DNA of 64,000 bases from Chloroflexota bacterium (lineage in GTDB: Bacteria; Chloroflexota; Anaerolineae; UBA4142). The DNA lies in the NCBI GenBank assembly GCA_023381515.1, contig JAMCQI010000035.1, positions 33,035-97,034 on the forward strand. The letters are read 5' to 3'. The position numbers and the translations under genes were made by a program. The notes under the pieces were generated by a model. That model saw only the letters and a program-made list of their open reading frames with translations, ran no database searches and was not told the DNA's origin. Of this stretch, positions 51,016 through 60,170 are shown piece by piece (the stretch's first letter is position 1; each line of letters starts with the position of its first letter).

Positions 51016-52872
51016 ATGTCGTTCGTCAATGCGGGCCGGTTGGCGCGCGTGGACCTGTCCACACGCGAGACGCTCATCGAACCAATCCCAGACGCATGGG
51101 TGGAACAGTACCTGCTCGGATCCGGTCTCGCGGCCAAAATCTTTTATTCTGAGATGGACCCCTCTCTTGATGCCCTCGACCCGGCCAGCCCGCTATTAAT
51201 CATGAACGGCTTGCTGAGCGGCACATTCTCACCCACCGGCTGTCGTTCCTCCTGGTGCGGTCGCTCTCCTCTGACCGGCATCTGGAACGAAGCCAATATG
51301 GGCGGCCATTTCGGCGCCGAACTACGGTTTGCCGGCTATGACGGTCTGATTCTCACCGGCCGTGCGAGCGAGCCGACTTATCTGTGGATCGACGGCGACC
51401 GGGGCACAATCGAGTTTCGTCCGGCCTCGCATGTCTGGGGCGCCGATCATTTCGAGACTTTTGATCGACTGCGCGCCGAAACAGACCCCAAGTCGCAGAT
51501 TGCCTGCATCGGGCCCGCCGGCGAAAATCTCGTCCGCATCGCCTGCATCCTGCAGGGAGGTCACACCCACACGCGGACGGCCGGCCGCGGCGGCATGGGT
51601 GCTCTCCTCGGATCGAAAAACGTCAAGGCGATCGCCGTGCGCGGCAAAGCGAAACCCTCCTATCCCGACCCGAAAGCCTTTAACGCGCTCGTGCGCGACC
51701 AGAATGATTTCATCAAGGATAATTCGATCGCCATGAGTAAATTCGGGACCGCCGGGGGCGTCCCGACGACGGAAGCGAATGGCGATCTTCCGATTAACCA
51801 CTGGCGGGACGGCAATTTACCGAACGTGATGGATATCAGCGGCCAACGCATCGGCGAGACGATCTGGGTCCGACACACCTTCTGCCACGCCTGTCCCATC
51901 GGCTGCGGCAAGCAAGTGGAGATCAAGGAGGGCCCGTACGCGGGCATTTGTGGCGAGGGGCCCGAGTATGAGACACTCGCCCTCCTCGGCGCAAACTTGA
52001 AAATCACGGATCTGAACGCCGTCGTCAAGATGAACGACCTGTGCAACAGGTATGGGATGGATACCATCTCCACCGGCGGCAGCATCGCCTTTGCTTTTGA
52101 AGCGCATGAGAAAGGGCTGCTCACGCGCGAGCAGGCGAACGGGCTAGACCTGACCTGGGGAAACACCGACACCGCCATCGCGCTCGTCGAAGCGATGGCA
52201 TTTCGTCGCGGGCTTGGGGACTTGCTCGCCGATGGCGTGAATCGAGCAGCCAAAAAGCTCGGACCTGCGGCTCAAGAATTGAACCTGACGGTCAAAGGGC
52301 TCGAGATGCCTGCCCACGATCCGCGTGCATTTGTCTCCATGGGCATCAATTATGCCACGGCGAACCGCGGTGCTTGTCACCTCGAATCGCTTTCGTTCTA
52401 CAACGGGAATGGGGTCAAGCATCCAGATCTGGGCTATTCGACTGTAATCGACCCACATGACTCATCCCTGGGCGCCAAGCTTGCCGTAGACTATCAGAAC
52501 TATATGCAGGTCTACAACCCCCTCGGCCTCTGCAAATTCCTCATCAAAGCCACGTACGGGCCGGACATGGTCGCCGATCTCGTCAATGCGAGTCTCGGCT
52601 GGCATTGGACTCGCGACGATGTCGTCAAGACAGGTGAACGCCTCTTCACCCTAAAGCGGCTGATCAATCGCCGTTATGGCATCTCCCGCCGCGACGACAC
52701 ACTGCCGCAGCGCTTCCTCACCCGCCCGCGGCCCACCGGCAAGGCGGCCGGGGTTCTCCCCGACCTCGAGCGGATGCTAGCCGACTATTATCGCTTGCGC
52801 GATTGGGATTCCGAAGGAGCACCGCGCCCATCCAAGCTGGAGGAACTCGGATTACGAGTTATAGGCAAGTAG
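51016..52872 (+). CDS. Aldehyde ferredoxin oxidoreductase family protein
   Basis: 618 aa. N-terminal tungstopterin-binding domain (MSFVNAGRLARVDLSTRETL, TGIWNEANMGGHFGAELRF, AGYDGLILTGRA, RTAGRGGMGALLGSKNVKAI) and the [4Fe-4S] cluster ligands CHACPIGC plus a later Cys at GLCKFLI. Further family stretches are EGPEYETLALLGANLKI and NRYGMDTISTGGSIAFAFE. It probably oxidises an aldehyde to the acid with ferredoxin; the substrate is unknown. A W-cofactor and anaerobic or microoxic metabolism are implied. Confidence 0.93.
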   Translation: MSFVNAGRLARVDLSTRETLIEPIPDAWVEQYLLGSGLAAKIFYSEMDPSLDALDPASPLLIMNGLLSGTFSPTGCRSSWCGRSPLTGIWNEANMGGHFGAELRFAGYDGLILTGRASEPTYLWIDGDRGTIEFRPASHVWGADHFETFDRLRAETDPKSQIACIGPAGENLVRIACILQGGHTHTRTAGRGGMGALLGSKNVKAIAVRGKAKPSYPDPKAFNALVRDQNDFIKDNSIAMSKFGTAGGVPTTEANGDLPINHWRDGNLPNVMDISGQRIGETIWVRHTFCHACPIGCGKQVEIKEGPYAGICGEGPEYETLALLGANLKITDLNAVVKMNDLCNRYGMDTISTGGSIAFAFEAHEKGLLTREQANGLDLTWGNTDTAIALVEAMAFRRGLGDLLADGVNRAAKKLGPAAQELNLTVKGLEMPAHDPRAFVSMGINYATANRGACHLESLSFYNGNGVKHPDLGYSTVIDPHDSSLGAKLAVDYQNYMQVYNPLGLCKFLIKATYGPDMVADLVNASLGWHWTRDDVVKTGERLFTLKRLINRRYGISRRDDTLPQRFLTRPRPTGKAAGVLPDLERMLADYYRLRDWDSEGAPRPSKLEELGLRVIGK

Positions 52873-52916
52873 CGATATAATCCCACGCGACTCTTGCTCG
52901 GGGAGCTAACAGTGTA

Positions 52917-54362
52917 ATGACAAAGGTGTCGCTCGTCGCCATCCGGCCGGTCCTCGCGCTTGCGATCCTCCTCGGATTCGCCATCGGCTGCCAGACTCGC
53001 ATCGAGTCCCAATCTCAATCCAATCCATCCACCCCGACCTCGCCTCCGCCAATTCCAACTCTCACCGAGACGACGACACCGCCCCCAGATCCTGCGCCAT
53101 GGGCCGCAGCTGCCCAGCTGTCCTTTCCCTCGGCGACGGCGACAGCTGTACCTACTTTCACGCCACAGCCCACCCGCACCCCGGCGCCGACTCTCGTGTC
53201 TGAACAGGCTTCCTTACGAGATATGGGGACGGAGACAACGCTGTTTGACGCCCTCATGGCTCCTCTGGCTGAAGAAGCTAGGCGTCGCCGGGCCGACCTG
53301 GCGCGCACGGACCCCGAGTATGCCAAACGCGTGGATGCCGAACTGAACCAAGGCCGCGTGAATTTCCTCCTCTTTGGTTATGGCGAGAGCCACGAGCCGC
53401 CGGTGACGGAACGAGCGATCATCGGCTCGCACAGCATCATTTCCTATGATCTGCGGACCCGGCAGGCGGCCATTATCTCGCTCACCCACGATATCCGCGC
53501 TCCGGAGATCGAACGTGCGTTGACGCGCCAGGGGCAAAAGCTGCTGGCATTTCGCATGGATCAGGCATATAATGTCGGCGGGTTCAAGCTCATGCGGACG
53601 ATGATCGAAGACGCGACCGGTCTCTCGGTGGACTTTCAAGTCACATTCAAAGACAGCGTGATCCAGGATTTGGTGGACGGGGTCTTTGGCGGCGTTCAGG
53701 TCGACGTGCCGATGGCGTTCGACGTCCAACCTTTCTACTTGGAGGGGATCAAGTATGACCGAGGCCATTTCAACAAGGGGCCGCAGAGGCTGACGGGTCG
53801 GCAAGCGATCCAGTTCATCAAGACCGTTCCCATCGCCGAAGGCGCCTACGACAAATCGCTCGAGCATAACGTGCGCAAGGCACTCATCTTTGATGCCCTG
53901 CTCAGGTCAGTGGACGACAACTATGCGGATCAGGGCTTTTGGCTGCGCGGGTCCGCCTTTCTCACCGGAGAACTCCTCACCGGGGCGATCAAGTACGATT
54001 TCGATCCCGTCGGTCTGGTCGTCAACAATATCGGAGTAACGGCGACGAGCCTCCACAAGTATGTCGGCCGGGGTAAAGCGGGCAAAATGAGCCTGCCTCG
54101 GTTCACCGTGTCCAAATACATCGTGGATCCCGCTGAGGGAGATGGTGGTGTGCAATGGGTCAACGCGAATGCTGCCGTGAACCCACTGACAAAAAAAGAC
54201 ATTGAAGCAGGCGTCTACCCTTCGCTCGACATGGAGGTACCGATCGGGGCCAATCCTTACGGGGATTTGCCGACCGAATACTGGATATCGGTAAGAAAAT
54301 TGGTGAAGGAGAGCCTGTCGGGTGCTGGACCGGCGCAGCGGTCCGGGGAACAAGTCCAATGA
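52917..54362 (+). CDS. Divergent LytR-CpsA-Psr-like lipoprotein
   Basis: 481 aa. A lipobox (LLGFAIGC) and a long Pro/Thr linker precede a domain with LCP-like order: VNFLLFGYGESHEPPVTERA, GSHSIISYDLRTRQAAIISL, THDIRAPEIERAL, LTGRQAIQFIKTVPIAEGAY and EHNVRKALIFDALL. Standard LCP enzymes have GxDxR, RSDT and RD motifs that bind the polyprenyl phosphate. Here these read GYGES, GSHS and HD, so the usual catalytic residues are replaced. It is anchored by lipid, not by the usual N-terminal helix. Its stop overlaps the next start (ATGA). Confidence 0.7.
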   Translation: MTKVSLVAIRPVLALAILLGFAIGCQTRIESQSQSNPSTPTSPPPIPTLTETTTPPPDPAPWAAAAQLSFPSATATAVPTFTPQPTRTPAPTLVSEQASLRDMGTETTLFDALMAPLAEEARRRRADLARTDPEYAKRVDAELNQGRVNFLLFGYGESHEPPVTERAIIGSHSIISYDLRTRQAAIISLTHDIRAPEIERALTRQGQKLLAFRMDQAYNVGGFKLMRTMIEDATGLSVDFQVTFKDSVIQDLVDGVFGGVQVDVPMAFDVQPFYLEGIKYDRGHFNKGPQRLTGRQAIQFIKTVPIAEGAYDKSLEHNVRKALIFDALLRSVDDNYADQGFWLRGSAFLTGELLTGAIKYDFDPVGLVVNNIGVTATSLHKYVGRGKAGKMSLPRFTVSKYIVDPAEGDGGVQWVNANAAVNPLTKKDIEAGVYPSLDMEVPIGANPYGDLPTEYWISVRKLVKESLSGAGPAQRSGEQVQ

Positions 54363-55231
54363 TCACAGGCTTGGATCACTATATCATTCTCGTCAATGAC
54401 CTCGAGGCCGCCATGGAGAGCTTTCGCGGTCTCGGCTTCAATGTTGAACTCGGAGGAGTGCATTCCGCGTTCGGCAGCCGCAACGCACTCGTTCCTTTCG
54501 TGGACGGGACGTACGTCGAGTTGCTCAACTTTCAGGACGCCAATTTGGCGGCCCAGACCTTTTGGGCAGACTCGGTCAAGAAACTCCAGGTGCGCGAGGG
54601 CTTTGACGGCTTTGCGGTCCAGTCGAACGATATCGCCTCCGACGTGGAACGGATCCGCCACCGCGGGCTCAAGATGGACGAGCCTCAGCCGGGTTCACGC
54701 AATCGGCCGGATGGCGAACGAGTGGCCTGGCGCACGGCACGCTCTCCGGAGCCTTTTGCGCCAATCCTTCCGTTTCTGATCCAGGATGAGACCTCCCATT
54801 CTTTGCGGATTGAATCGGCCCGCGAGGGACTGGGCAGCCATGTACGTCCCAAGGAGCTGGTGATCGCGGTCAACAATGCCGAAGTTGCCCGTCAAGCCTA
54901 TCGTGAACTCTTTGACATCGAACCCAAACCGGTCCAGAATGCGGCCCGCGATGTCCAGGGCTATCGCGTCACGGCCCCCTGGGGCTCTATCGTCCTCGCG
55001 CGCCCAGAGCGCCGCGGCAATGCCCTCTCTGAACAGCTGAGCCAGCGGGGCGAAGGTCTGTACGCGATCACCTTCGGCGCAGACGACATTAACCAGGTGC
55101 GGAATCTTGTGCGGCTGAGCAACGTCTCTGTAGAAGACGAGACGTATGGATTCATGATTGCACCCAGCGCGGTGCACGGTGCCCGGTTGCGGTTTCTGCA
55201 GGGAGAATCGAAAGAGCAGAGTCAAATGTAA
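54359..55231 (+). CDS. VOC-superfamily glyoxalase-like protein
   Basis: 290 aa with two VOC modules: GLDHYIILVNDLEAAMESFR and LGFNVELGGVHSAFGSRNAL in the first, ELVIAVNNAEVARQAYRELF in the second. The first half matches the glyoxalase-like family (PF13468 type). A metal-dependent isomerase, lyase or dioxygenase role is possible; the substrate is unknown. Last gene of the nadK-AOR-LCP-VOC operon, coupled by a 4-base overlap. Converges with coaBC, one base apart. Confidence 0.8.
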   Translation: MITGLDHYIILVNDLEAAMESFRGLGFNVELGGVHSAFGSRNALVPFVDGTYVELLNFQDANLAAQTFWADSVKKLQVREGFDGFAVQSNDIASDVERIRHRGLKMDEPQPGSRNRPDGERVAWRTARSPEPFAPILPFLIQDETSHSLRIESAREGLGSHVRPKELVIAVNNAEVARQAYRELFDIEPKPVQNAARDVQGYRVTAPWGSIVLARPERRGNALSEQLSQRGEGLYAITFGADDINQVRNLVRLSNVSVEDETYGFMIAPSAVHGARLRFLQGESKEQSQM

Positions 55232-55232
55232 G

Positions 55233-56453
55233 CTACAAATGCGGCGTCTGCAGTCTCTTGGCGATAAAGCCGAGAATCTCTTCCGCCAACTCCTCCTTTG
55301 TCAGCGGCGGCATCTCTCTCACCGGTCCCCCGCGTTCAATCAGAATGGCTTGCTCCTTGTCGCTCCCAAAGCTCTGCGGAACCGGATTGGCTACGATCAA
55401 ATCCAACTGCTTGGCCTGCAGTTTCGCCTGTGCGTTCGCCACCAGGTCCTGTGTTTCGGCTGCAAACCCCACCACAATCATCGCGTGATGCGTCTGCTCC
55501 CGCCAAGCCTTCACTTGCCGCAGTATGTCCGGGTTCTTGACCAGCTGCAAGGTCAGCGTGTCAGTATCCCCTTTTTTGATCTTTTGCTCCTCCGCGCGCG
55601 CCGGCCGAAAGTCGGCGACGGCCGCGGCCATGATCAAGGCATCGGTGTCCGTGATCGAACCGAGCACCGCGTCTTGCATCTCACATGCCTGCGTCGCCGT
55701 CATGAACTCCATGCCGCGCGGTGTCCGCAGAGCCGTCGTACCCGCAATGAGAGTGACCCGTGCACCCCGGTCGCGTGCACACTCGGCCAAGGCAAAACCC
55801 ATCTTGCCCGAAGAGTGATTCGCGATCACCCGGACCGGATCCATCGGCTCCTGCGTTCCTCCCGCCGTAACGACGATCTTGCGGCCGGCCAGGTCTCCGT
55901 CGCGCCCCAGGGTTGCTCGCACGACGTCGATAATGTCGTCCAACTCCGCCAGGCGTCCTAGGCCGCTCGCGCCCGATGCGAGATGACCGACGTCCGGTTC
56001 GACCACGACCGCCCCCCGCGCGGCCAGCTTTTGCACATTCTCTCTCGTCGCCGCATGTTCCCACATCCCCGTTTCCATCGCCGGGGCAATCACGAGTGGG
56101 GCGCGCGTGTCGAGAGCCGTGGCGCTCACCGCATCATCCGCCAGGCCGAGCGCGAGTTTGGCGATCGTGTGCGCCGTGGCCGGTGCGACGAGTAACAGAT
56201 CTGCGCCCCGGCCGAGGGCGACGTGTCCAATCTCCGAATTTGCCAGGAGCGCCATCACATCGGTAACCACCGGCCGGTGTGTAAGGCTTTCCAGGGTCAG
56301 TGGGGTAATGAACTGCGCGGCCTCACGCGTCATGACGACGTCCACGTTCGCTCCGGCTTGCGTAAGCTGGCTCGCCAGCCCCGCCGCCTTGAACGCGGCA
56401 ATGCTTCCCGTAACGCCGAGCACAATATGCTTGTCCTTCAAAACACGAATCAT
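55233..56453 (-). CDS. coaBC: Bifunctional phosphopantothenoylcysteine decarboxylase / synthase
   Basis: 406 aa from ATG 56453. The N-terminal CoaC flavoprotein (HIVLGVTGSIAAFKAAGLAS, LLVAPATAHTIAKLALGLAD, VIAPAMETGMWEHAATRENV) decarboxylates. The C-terminal CoaB (KIVVTAGGTQEPMDPVRVIA, NHSSGKMGFALAECA, AAVADFRPA, KNPDIL, IVVGFAAET) joins cysteine to phosphopantothenate. It lies 28 bases after coaX on the same strand, giving two sequential CoA-pathway steps. Confidence 0.96.
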   Translation of the reverse strand: MIRVLKDKHIVLGVTGSIAAFKAAGLASQLTQAGANVDVVMTREAAQFITPLTLESLTHRPVVTDVMALLANSEIGHVALGRGADLLLVAPATAHTIAKLALGLADDAVSATALDTRAPLVIAPAMETGMWEHAATRENVQKLAARGAVVVEPDVGHLASGASGLGRLAELDDIIDVVRATLGRDGDLAGRKIVVTAGGTQEPMDPVRVIANHSSGKMGFALAECARDRGARVTLIAGTTALRTPRGMEFMTATQACEMQDAVLGSITDTDALIMAAAVADFRPARAEEQKIKKGDTDTLTLQLVKNPDILRQVKAWREQTHHAMIVVGFAAETQDLVANAQAKLQAKQLDLIVANPVPQSFGSDKEQAILIERGGPVREMPPLTKEELAEEILGFIAKRLQTPHL

Positions 56454-56481
56454 CTCAACCCCACACTCGCAAAACGGAAAA

Positions 56482-57261
56482 CTAGCTTGCTTCTCCCACA
56501 TTCATCTCAAATAGAATTCGCAGGCCGTGCATAATCAAATCGGGCTCGACATGATCCAGGATACGCGTGTGGGGCGCAATCAGACGCGCCAATCCGCCCG
56601 TCGCGACCACGCGCGCATTCGGCTCATGCATTTCCTCACGTAGGCGCCGCACCATGCCCTCGATGAGCCCGAGGTAACCAAAGAGGATGCCTGACTGCAT
56701 CCCCTCGATCGTATTCGTCGCGATCGCCCGCGGGGGGACCGTCAGGTCAATCCGTGGCAACTGAGCCGTCGATTCATACAGGGCATCCGCGGCCAGAACG
56801 AGGCCGGGCGCGATCGCTCCTCCGACGAACTCCCCTGCCCGATTCACTACATTGAACGTCGTCGCCGTCCCAAAGTCGATCACGATCAGCGGCGCACCGT
56901 ACCGCACCTTGGCCGCGACCGCCGCCACCAGCCGGTCGGCGCCCAGGGACCGTGGGTCTTGATAGCGGATGGGCATGCCGGTTCTCAGTTTGGGCCCGGC
57001 GATCAGCGGCTCGACCTCGATGTACCGGCGGCACAGTTCCTGAAAAGTATCCGTCAGAGGGGGAACGACGGACACAATGATCGCGCCGCGCCAGCCATCG
57101 CGGAGCCCCGCTTGACTCAGCCAATCGTTGAGCACGAGCGCATATTCGTCGGCCGTCTGATCGATTTCGGTATGAATTCGCCAATGCGCCAGGAGATCCG
57201 CGCCTTCGAACACCCCGACGTTGACGTTCGAGTTGCCAATCTTGATCGCAAGCAGTCGCAT
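56482..57261 (-). CDS. coaX: Type III pantothenate kinase
   Basis: 259 aa from ATG 57261. Family motifs: LLAIKIGNSNVNVGVFEGAD (phosphate loop), SVVPPLT, GADRLVAAVAAK, LIVIDFGTATTFNVV and GGAIAPGLVLAADALYESTA. It phosphorylates pantothenate, the first committed CoA step, using ATP and a monovalent cation. A promoter (TTGAAG-17-TATAAT) lies so close that the leader is only about five nucleotides. Confidence 0.94.
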   Translation of the reverse strand: MRLLAIKIGNSNVNVGVFEGADLLAHWRIHTEIDQTADEYALVLNDWLSQAGLRDGWRGAIIVSVVPPLTDTFQELCRRYIEVEPLIAGPKLRTGMPIRYQDPRSLGADRLVAAVAAKVRYGAPLIVIDFGTATTFNVVNRAGEFVGGAIAPGLVLAADALYESTAQLPRIDLTVPPRAIATNTIEGMQSGILFGYLGLIEGMVRRLREEMHEPNARVVATGGLARLIAPHTRILDHVEPDLIMHGLRILFEMNVGEAS

Positions 57262-57273
57262 GGACACCGCGTC

Positions 57274-57302
57274 ATTATACACGGGGTGCGGGCGATCTTC
57301 AA
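57274..57302 (-). promoter_or_regulatory. Promoter of coaX-coaBC
   Basis: On the minus strand TTGAAG (57302-57297), a 17-bp spacer and TATAAT (57279-57274). ATG 57261 is 12 bases after the -10, so the mRNA is near-leaderless. Confidence 0.7.
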
Positions 57303-57308
57303 CTTGTG

Positions 57309-58484
57309 CTAGGGGCCGACGCTCATCGACTCCCAGCCCCACAGGTTCGGGTCCACAAAAGCGTCGGAGATGATCCGACGCGGGTTCGAACCATCGGCGT
57401 TCATGACATAGATGGCCCACGCGGTCCCGTTCTGGTCACTCCGCCAGAAGATGGAACCGCCGTCACGCGACCAGGTCGGCTGGCCGTCGTGGCTATTGCC
57501 GTTCGTCAGTTGTTTCCTCCCCGTTCCATCCGCGTTTACGACAGACACCTGATGGTGCCCCGCGCCATCCGCCACCTGATAAACGATCCTGTTTCCCACC
57601 GGCGACCAGCGCGCATTCCCACCATTGTCGTTCGTGACCTGGCGAATAAAGCCACTCCCATCCGTCCGCGTGACCAGCACGCCGCACGAGTGGGTATTGG
57701 GCATGCAACCCGAAAAGACGAGCTGGCTGCCATCCGGCGAGAACGAAGGATCATTCCCTTGCACTTTCAGGTCTACAAAGGTCTTGTAATAGCCATCCAC
57801 TTTTACCATCGATATGGGGCCGGTGGGCTGACTGGGCCTCGGCGAGTTCACGTAGACGAGCCACTTTCCATCCCGCGACCAGTCGATGCAACACACGCCG
57901 GACCCCAGAAAAACCGGAGCAGGATTTCCGCCGTCGGAATTGGCAATGTACAGCCCTGGATTGGTTACGGCGATCGACATCTGGTAGAACGCGAGACGCC
58001 TTCCGTCCGGAGAAAAAGCGGGCCACATGGCGCTCATCAGCACTTGGTGGGCATTTGTCCCGTTGACATTCGCGATCCAGATTGTATGCTCATTCGGCGT
58101 GGCCCCGACAACCCGGGAGTAGGCAATCCTCCCCCCCGAAACGGCCGGGCGTGAAGTCGGAGAACGGACCGGCACCGGCCTGCTTGTCGCTGCCCCGGTA
58201 GCCTGTCCCGGGGGTACGGTCGTCGTCACCGCCGGCGTTGGTCCAAGGACGGCAAGTGTGGAGGTCGGCAAGGGAACCCCCGTGGGCAGCGCAGTAAATT
58301 CGGCGGTGGGGAGACCAAGTGGCACTGTTGGCAGGGGAGCACCGGTTGTGGCGGTTTGAGTAGCCGCCGGCCGCGTCGGAGTCGCCGAACCACTGCAGCC
58401 CACAATACCAAATAGGGGAACCAGTGCCAGCGCAGTCAGCGCAAAACGGACCAAGACCAAAATGGATCGTCGAGTACTAGGCAT
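57309..58484 (-). CDS. TolB-like beta-propeller lipoprotein
   Basis: 391 aa from ATG 58484 (GAGGGG upstream). A lipobox (LFGIVGC) and a long Thr/Pro linker (about 28-125) precede PD40/TolB-type propeller blades: MWPAFSPDGRRLAFYQMS, CIDWSRDGKWLVYVN, PSFSPDGSQLVFSGC, ARWSPVGNRIVYQVADG, PTWSRDGGSIFWRSDQNG. It is probably an extracytoplasmic scaffold or binding protein. A paralogue is next upstream (58554-59831). Confidence 0.85.
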   Translation of the reverse strand: MPSTRRSILVLVRFALTALALVPLFGIVGCSGSATPTRPAATQTATTGAPLPTVPLGLPTAEFTALPTGVPLPTSTLAVLGPTPAVTTTVPPGQATGAATSRPVPVRSPTSRPAVSGGRIAYSRVVGATPNEHTIWIANVNGTNAHQVLMSAMWPAFSPDGRRLAFYQMSIAVTNPGLYIANSDGGNPAPVFLGSGVCCIDWSRDGKWLVYVNSPRPSQPTGPISMVKVDGYYKTFVDLKVQGNDPSFSPDGSQLVFSGCMPNTHSCGVLVTRTDGSGFIRQVTNDNGGNARWSPVGNRIVYQVADGAGHHQVSVVNADGTGRKQLTNGNSHDGQPTWSRDGGSIFWRSDQNGTAWAIYVMNADGSNPRRIISDAFVDPNLWGWESMSVGP

Positions 58485-58520
58485 GGTTCTTCCCCTCCTC
58501 ATAAGACTGTGAAGCGACAA

Positions 58521-58544
58521 GGGCCCGCCGTTGACGGCGAGCCC
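58521..58544 (-). terminator. Hairpin downstream of the 58554-59831 gene
   Basis: GGGCCCGCCG / CGGCGAGCCC with a TTGA loop (one bulge). It lies directly after the minus-strand propeller gene. The tail on that strand (TTGTCGCTTC) is only partly T-rich. Confidence 0.45.
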
Positions 58545-58553
58545 GTGAGTTCC

Positions 58554-59831
58554 CTACCTGCTAACGGCGATGCGTTCATAGGGCCAGACGAGACCGTGCG
58601 GGGGAAGATTGTCGGCCAACTTGGTCGGGTTGCTCCCATCCGCATTCATTCTCCAAATGCCCCAGTTTCCACCCTGCGGCGAGCGGTAGTAGATATAGAG
58701 GCCATCCTTTGACCATCCTGCGTCCACGTGGAGTGCGGATCCGGACGTCAGTTGCCTTTTCCCTGTCCCGTCTACGTCAATGACAAACAGCTGCTTTTGT
58801 CCATCTGCGTCCTTCTGATAGACAATCTTGGCTCCATCGGGCGACCATGCGGGGTCACCACCATCATCACCCACTACAGGGGTGACGTCTCCGCCCCCTG
58901 ATCCCCCGACAAAGATCCCGCATGTTGAACCGCGACACGTGTGGAAAGCCAGCATCGTGTCGTCGGGAGACCAAGACGCGCTCTCTCCTATCGCCACATT
59001 CCGACGCAGAGAGGGGTCTTTAAGAGCCGACCCATCCGCCGGCACCGCGTCGGTGACGATGTTCCCCCTCCCACCCGGTTGGGAGGATACCGCGATGAAG
59101 CGACCGTCGTGGGACCATTCTACGGACCACGTCTGAGCATCGCCGAGGACTTTGGTCTTTTGCCCTGTTCCGTCGGCGCTGGAAACAAAGACCCCGTCGC
59201 CCACAACGCAATAAGCCAAGCGCGATCCGTCGGGCGAGAAGCTGGGCGAGGTCGCCCTGTCGAGGAGTTTCTTGAGTCCTGTACCATCTGCATTCATTAT
59301 CCAAATGGACTGGTCCTCCGGCCGATCTCCCTGCGTCACACTGAAGGCGATCTTGCCGCTCGCCCGCGCTGGCGCTCCCGTGGCCGGCAGCGGCGTGGCT
59401 GGCACAAGTGTAGGCGGAACTTGCCCCGGCTGAGTCGGCTGCTCGAGCGTAGGCACCCCAATGATTTCCCCCGGCGCGGGGGTGGTCGTAGCGCCCCGGG
59501 TGGGGGCCGCGGTCAGGCGCATGGACGCTGGCTGGGTCGGATTGGAGGTGGGCTGAGCGGGACCGGACGTCGGGTTGCTTGAGGATAGAGTCGGCGGCAC
59601 GGCGATGGAAGTGGGCACCGGCGTGACAGAGGCCACCGGGCTGACGAGTCCAAACGCCACGGGGGTGGAGGTATTGTAGACCATGGCGCGCGTCGGCGCG
59701 CTCGGCACGAAGATGAAATAGCCGCCCACTCCGACGACGGCGAGCAAGAGACACACGACCAGACATCCCAGAATCCCCGCGACGATCCAAGGAGTGCGAT
59801 TGGGCTTGGGAGCCGCGGGCGCGGTAGTCAT
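58554..59831 (-). CDS. TolB-like beta-propeller membrane-anchored protein
   Basis: 425 aa from ATG 59831 (AGGAGGAAC upstream). Starts with a cytosolic Pro-rich segment and a membrane helix (ILGCLVVCLLLAVVGVGGYF), then a Thr/Pro linker and the same propeller blades as its neighbour: SPSFSPDGSRLAYCVVGDG, VEWSHDGRFIAVSSQ, ASWSPDDTMLAFHTC, PAWSPDGAKIVYQKDADGQ. The two are tandem paralogues with different anchors (lipid versus helix). Confidence 0.84.
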   Translation of the reverse strand: MTTAPAAPKPNRTPWIVAGILGCLVVCLLLAVVGVGGYFIFVPSAPTRAMVYNTSTPVAFGLVSPVASVTPVPTSIAVPPTLSSSNPTSGPAQPTSNPTQPASMRLTAAPTRGATTTPAPGEIIGVPTLEQPTQPGQVPPTLVPATPLPATGAPARASGKIAFSVTQGDRPEDQSIWIMNADGTGLKKLLDRATSPSFSPDGSRLAYCVVGDGVFVSSADGTGQKTKVLGDAQTWSVEWSHDGRFIAVSSQPGGRGNIVTDAVPADGSALKDPSLRRNVAIGESASWSPDDTMLAFHTCRGSTCGIFVGGSGGGDVTPVVGDDGGDPAWSPDGAKIVYQKDADGQKQLFVIDVDGTGKRQLTSGSALHVDAGWSKDGLYIYYRSPQGGNWGIWRMNADGSNPTKLADNLPPHGLVWPYERIAVSR

Positions 59832-59920
59832 GATTTGTTCCTCCTGGCACAAGATCGTCGAGCCTGCGTCTGTGGAACAAGGGAGCAAGAAATCACATCA
59901 CACGGGGTCTTGCGTTGCTT

Positions 59921-59926
59921 ATTATA
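59921..59926 (-). promoter_or_regulatory. -10 box upstream of the 59831 gene
   Basis: TATAAT on the minus strand, 90 bases before ATG 59831. No good -35 is visible (closest TTTTGC at 17 bp). Confidence 0.4.
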
Positions 59927-59974
59927 ACACGAAAAGCACTGCCGCAAAAAGAGGAAATCAATCCTATGGTTTTT

Positions 59975-60002
59975 TTGACTTGCAACTCAATCCATATATA
60001 AT
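59975..60002 (+). promoter_or_regulatory. Promoter of the 60010 small RNA
   Basis: TTGACT (59975-59980), a 16-bp spacer and TATAAT (59997-60002) in an AT-rich stretch. Transcription would start near 60009-60010. Confidence 0.75.
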
Positions 60003-60009
60003 GTGCATT

Positions 60010-60170
60010 GTAAGTAGCTCGTCCCTTAATTTGTGCTCTTCTTTGGCTTGCTCCACAATGGAAGTGGGAAGGAAGCTTTCGATGGGACGACCTCGGCTTT
60101 CGCTGACTTTCGGGCTACTGGGCACTTGCTTCGACGCGCAGACCGCGCGTGAATGTGAGTGCCTTTTTTT
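60010..60170 (+). ncRNA. Structured small RNA, unassigned (about 161 nt)
   Basis: It begins about eight bases after a near-consensus -10 and ends in an intrinsic terminator. AGTAGC (60013-60018) pairs with GCTACT (60114-60119). Directly adjacent TCGTCCC (60019-60025) pairs with GGGACGA (60084-60090). Between the two 3' arms is a hairpin TCGGC-TTTC-GCTGA (60093-60106). Inside the main stem CCAC/GTGG and GGCTT/AAGC extend the fold. No convincing protein frame is present. The size and long irregular stem recall 6S RNA, but the detailed match is not established. Confidence 0.65.
60121..60170 (+). terminator. Intrinsic terminator of the small RNA
   Basis: GGCACT (60121-60126) / AGTGCC (60158-60163) encloses a perfect inner hairpin ACGCGC/GCGCGT (60134-60139 / 60145-60150). 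Seven T residues follow (60164-60170). Confidence 0.85.
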
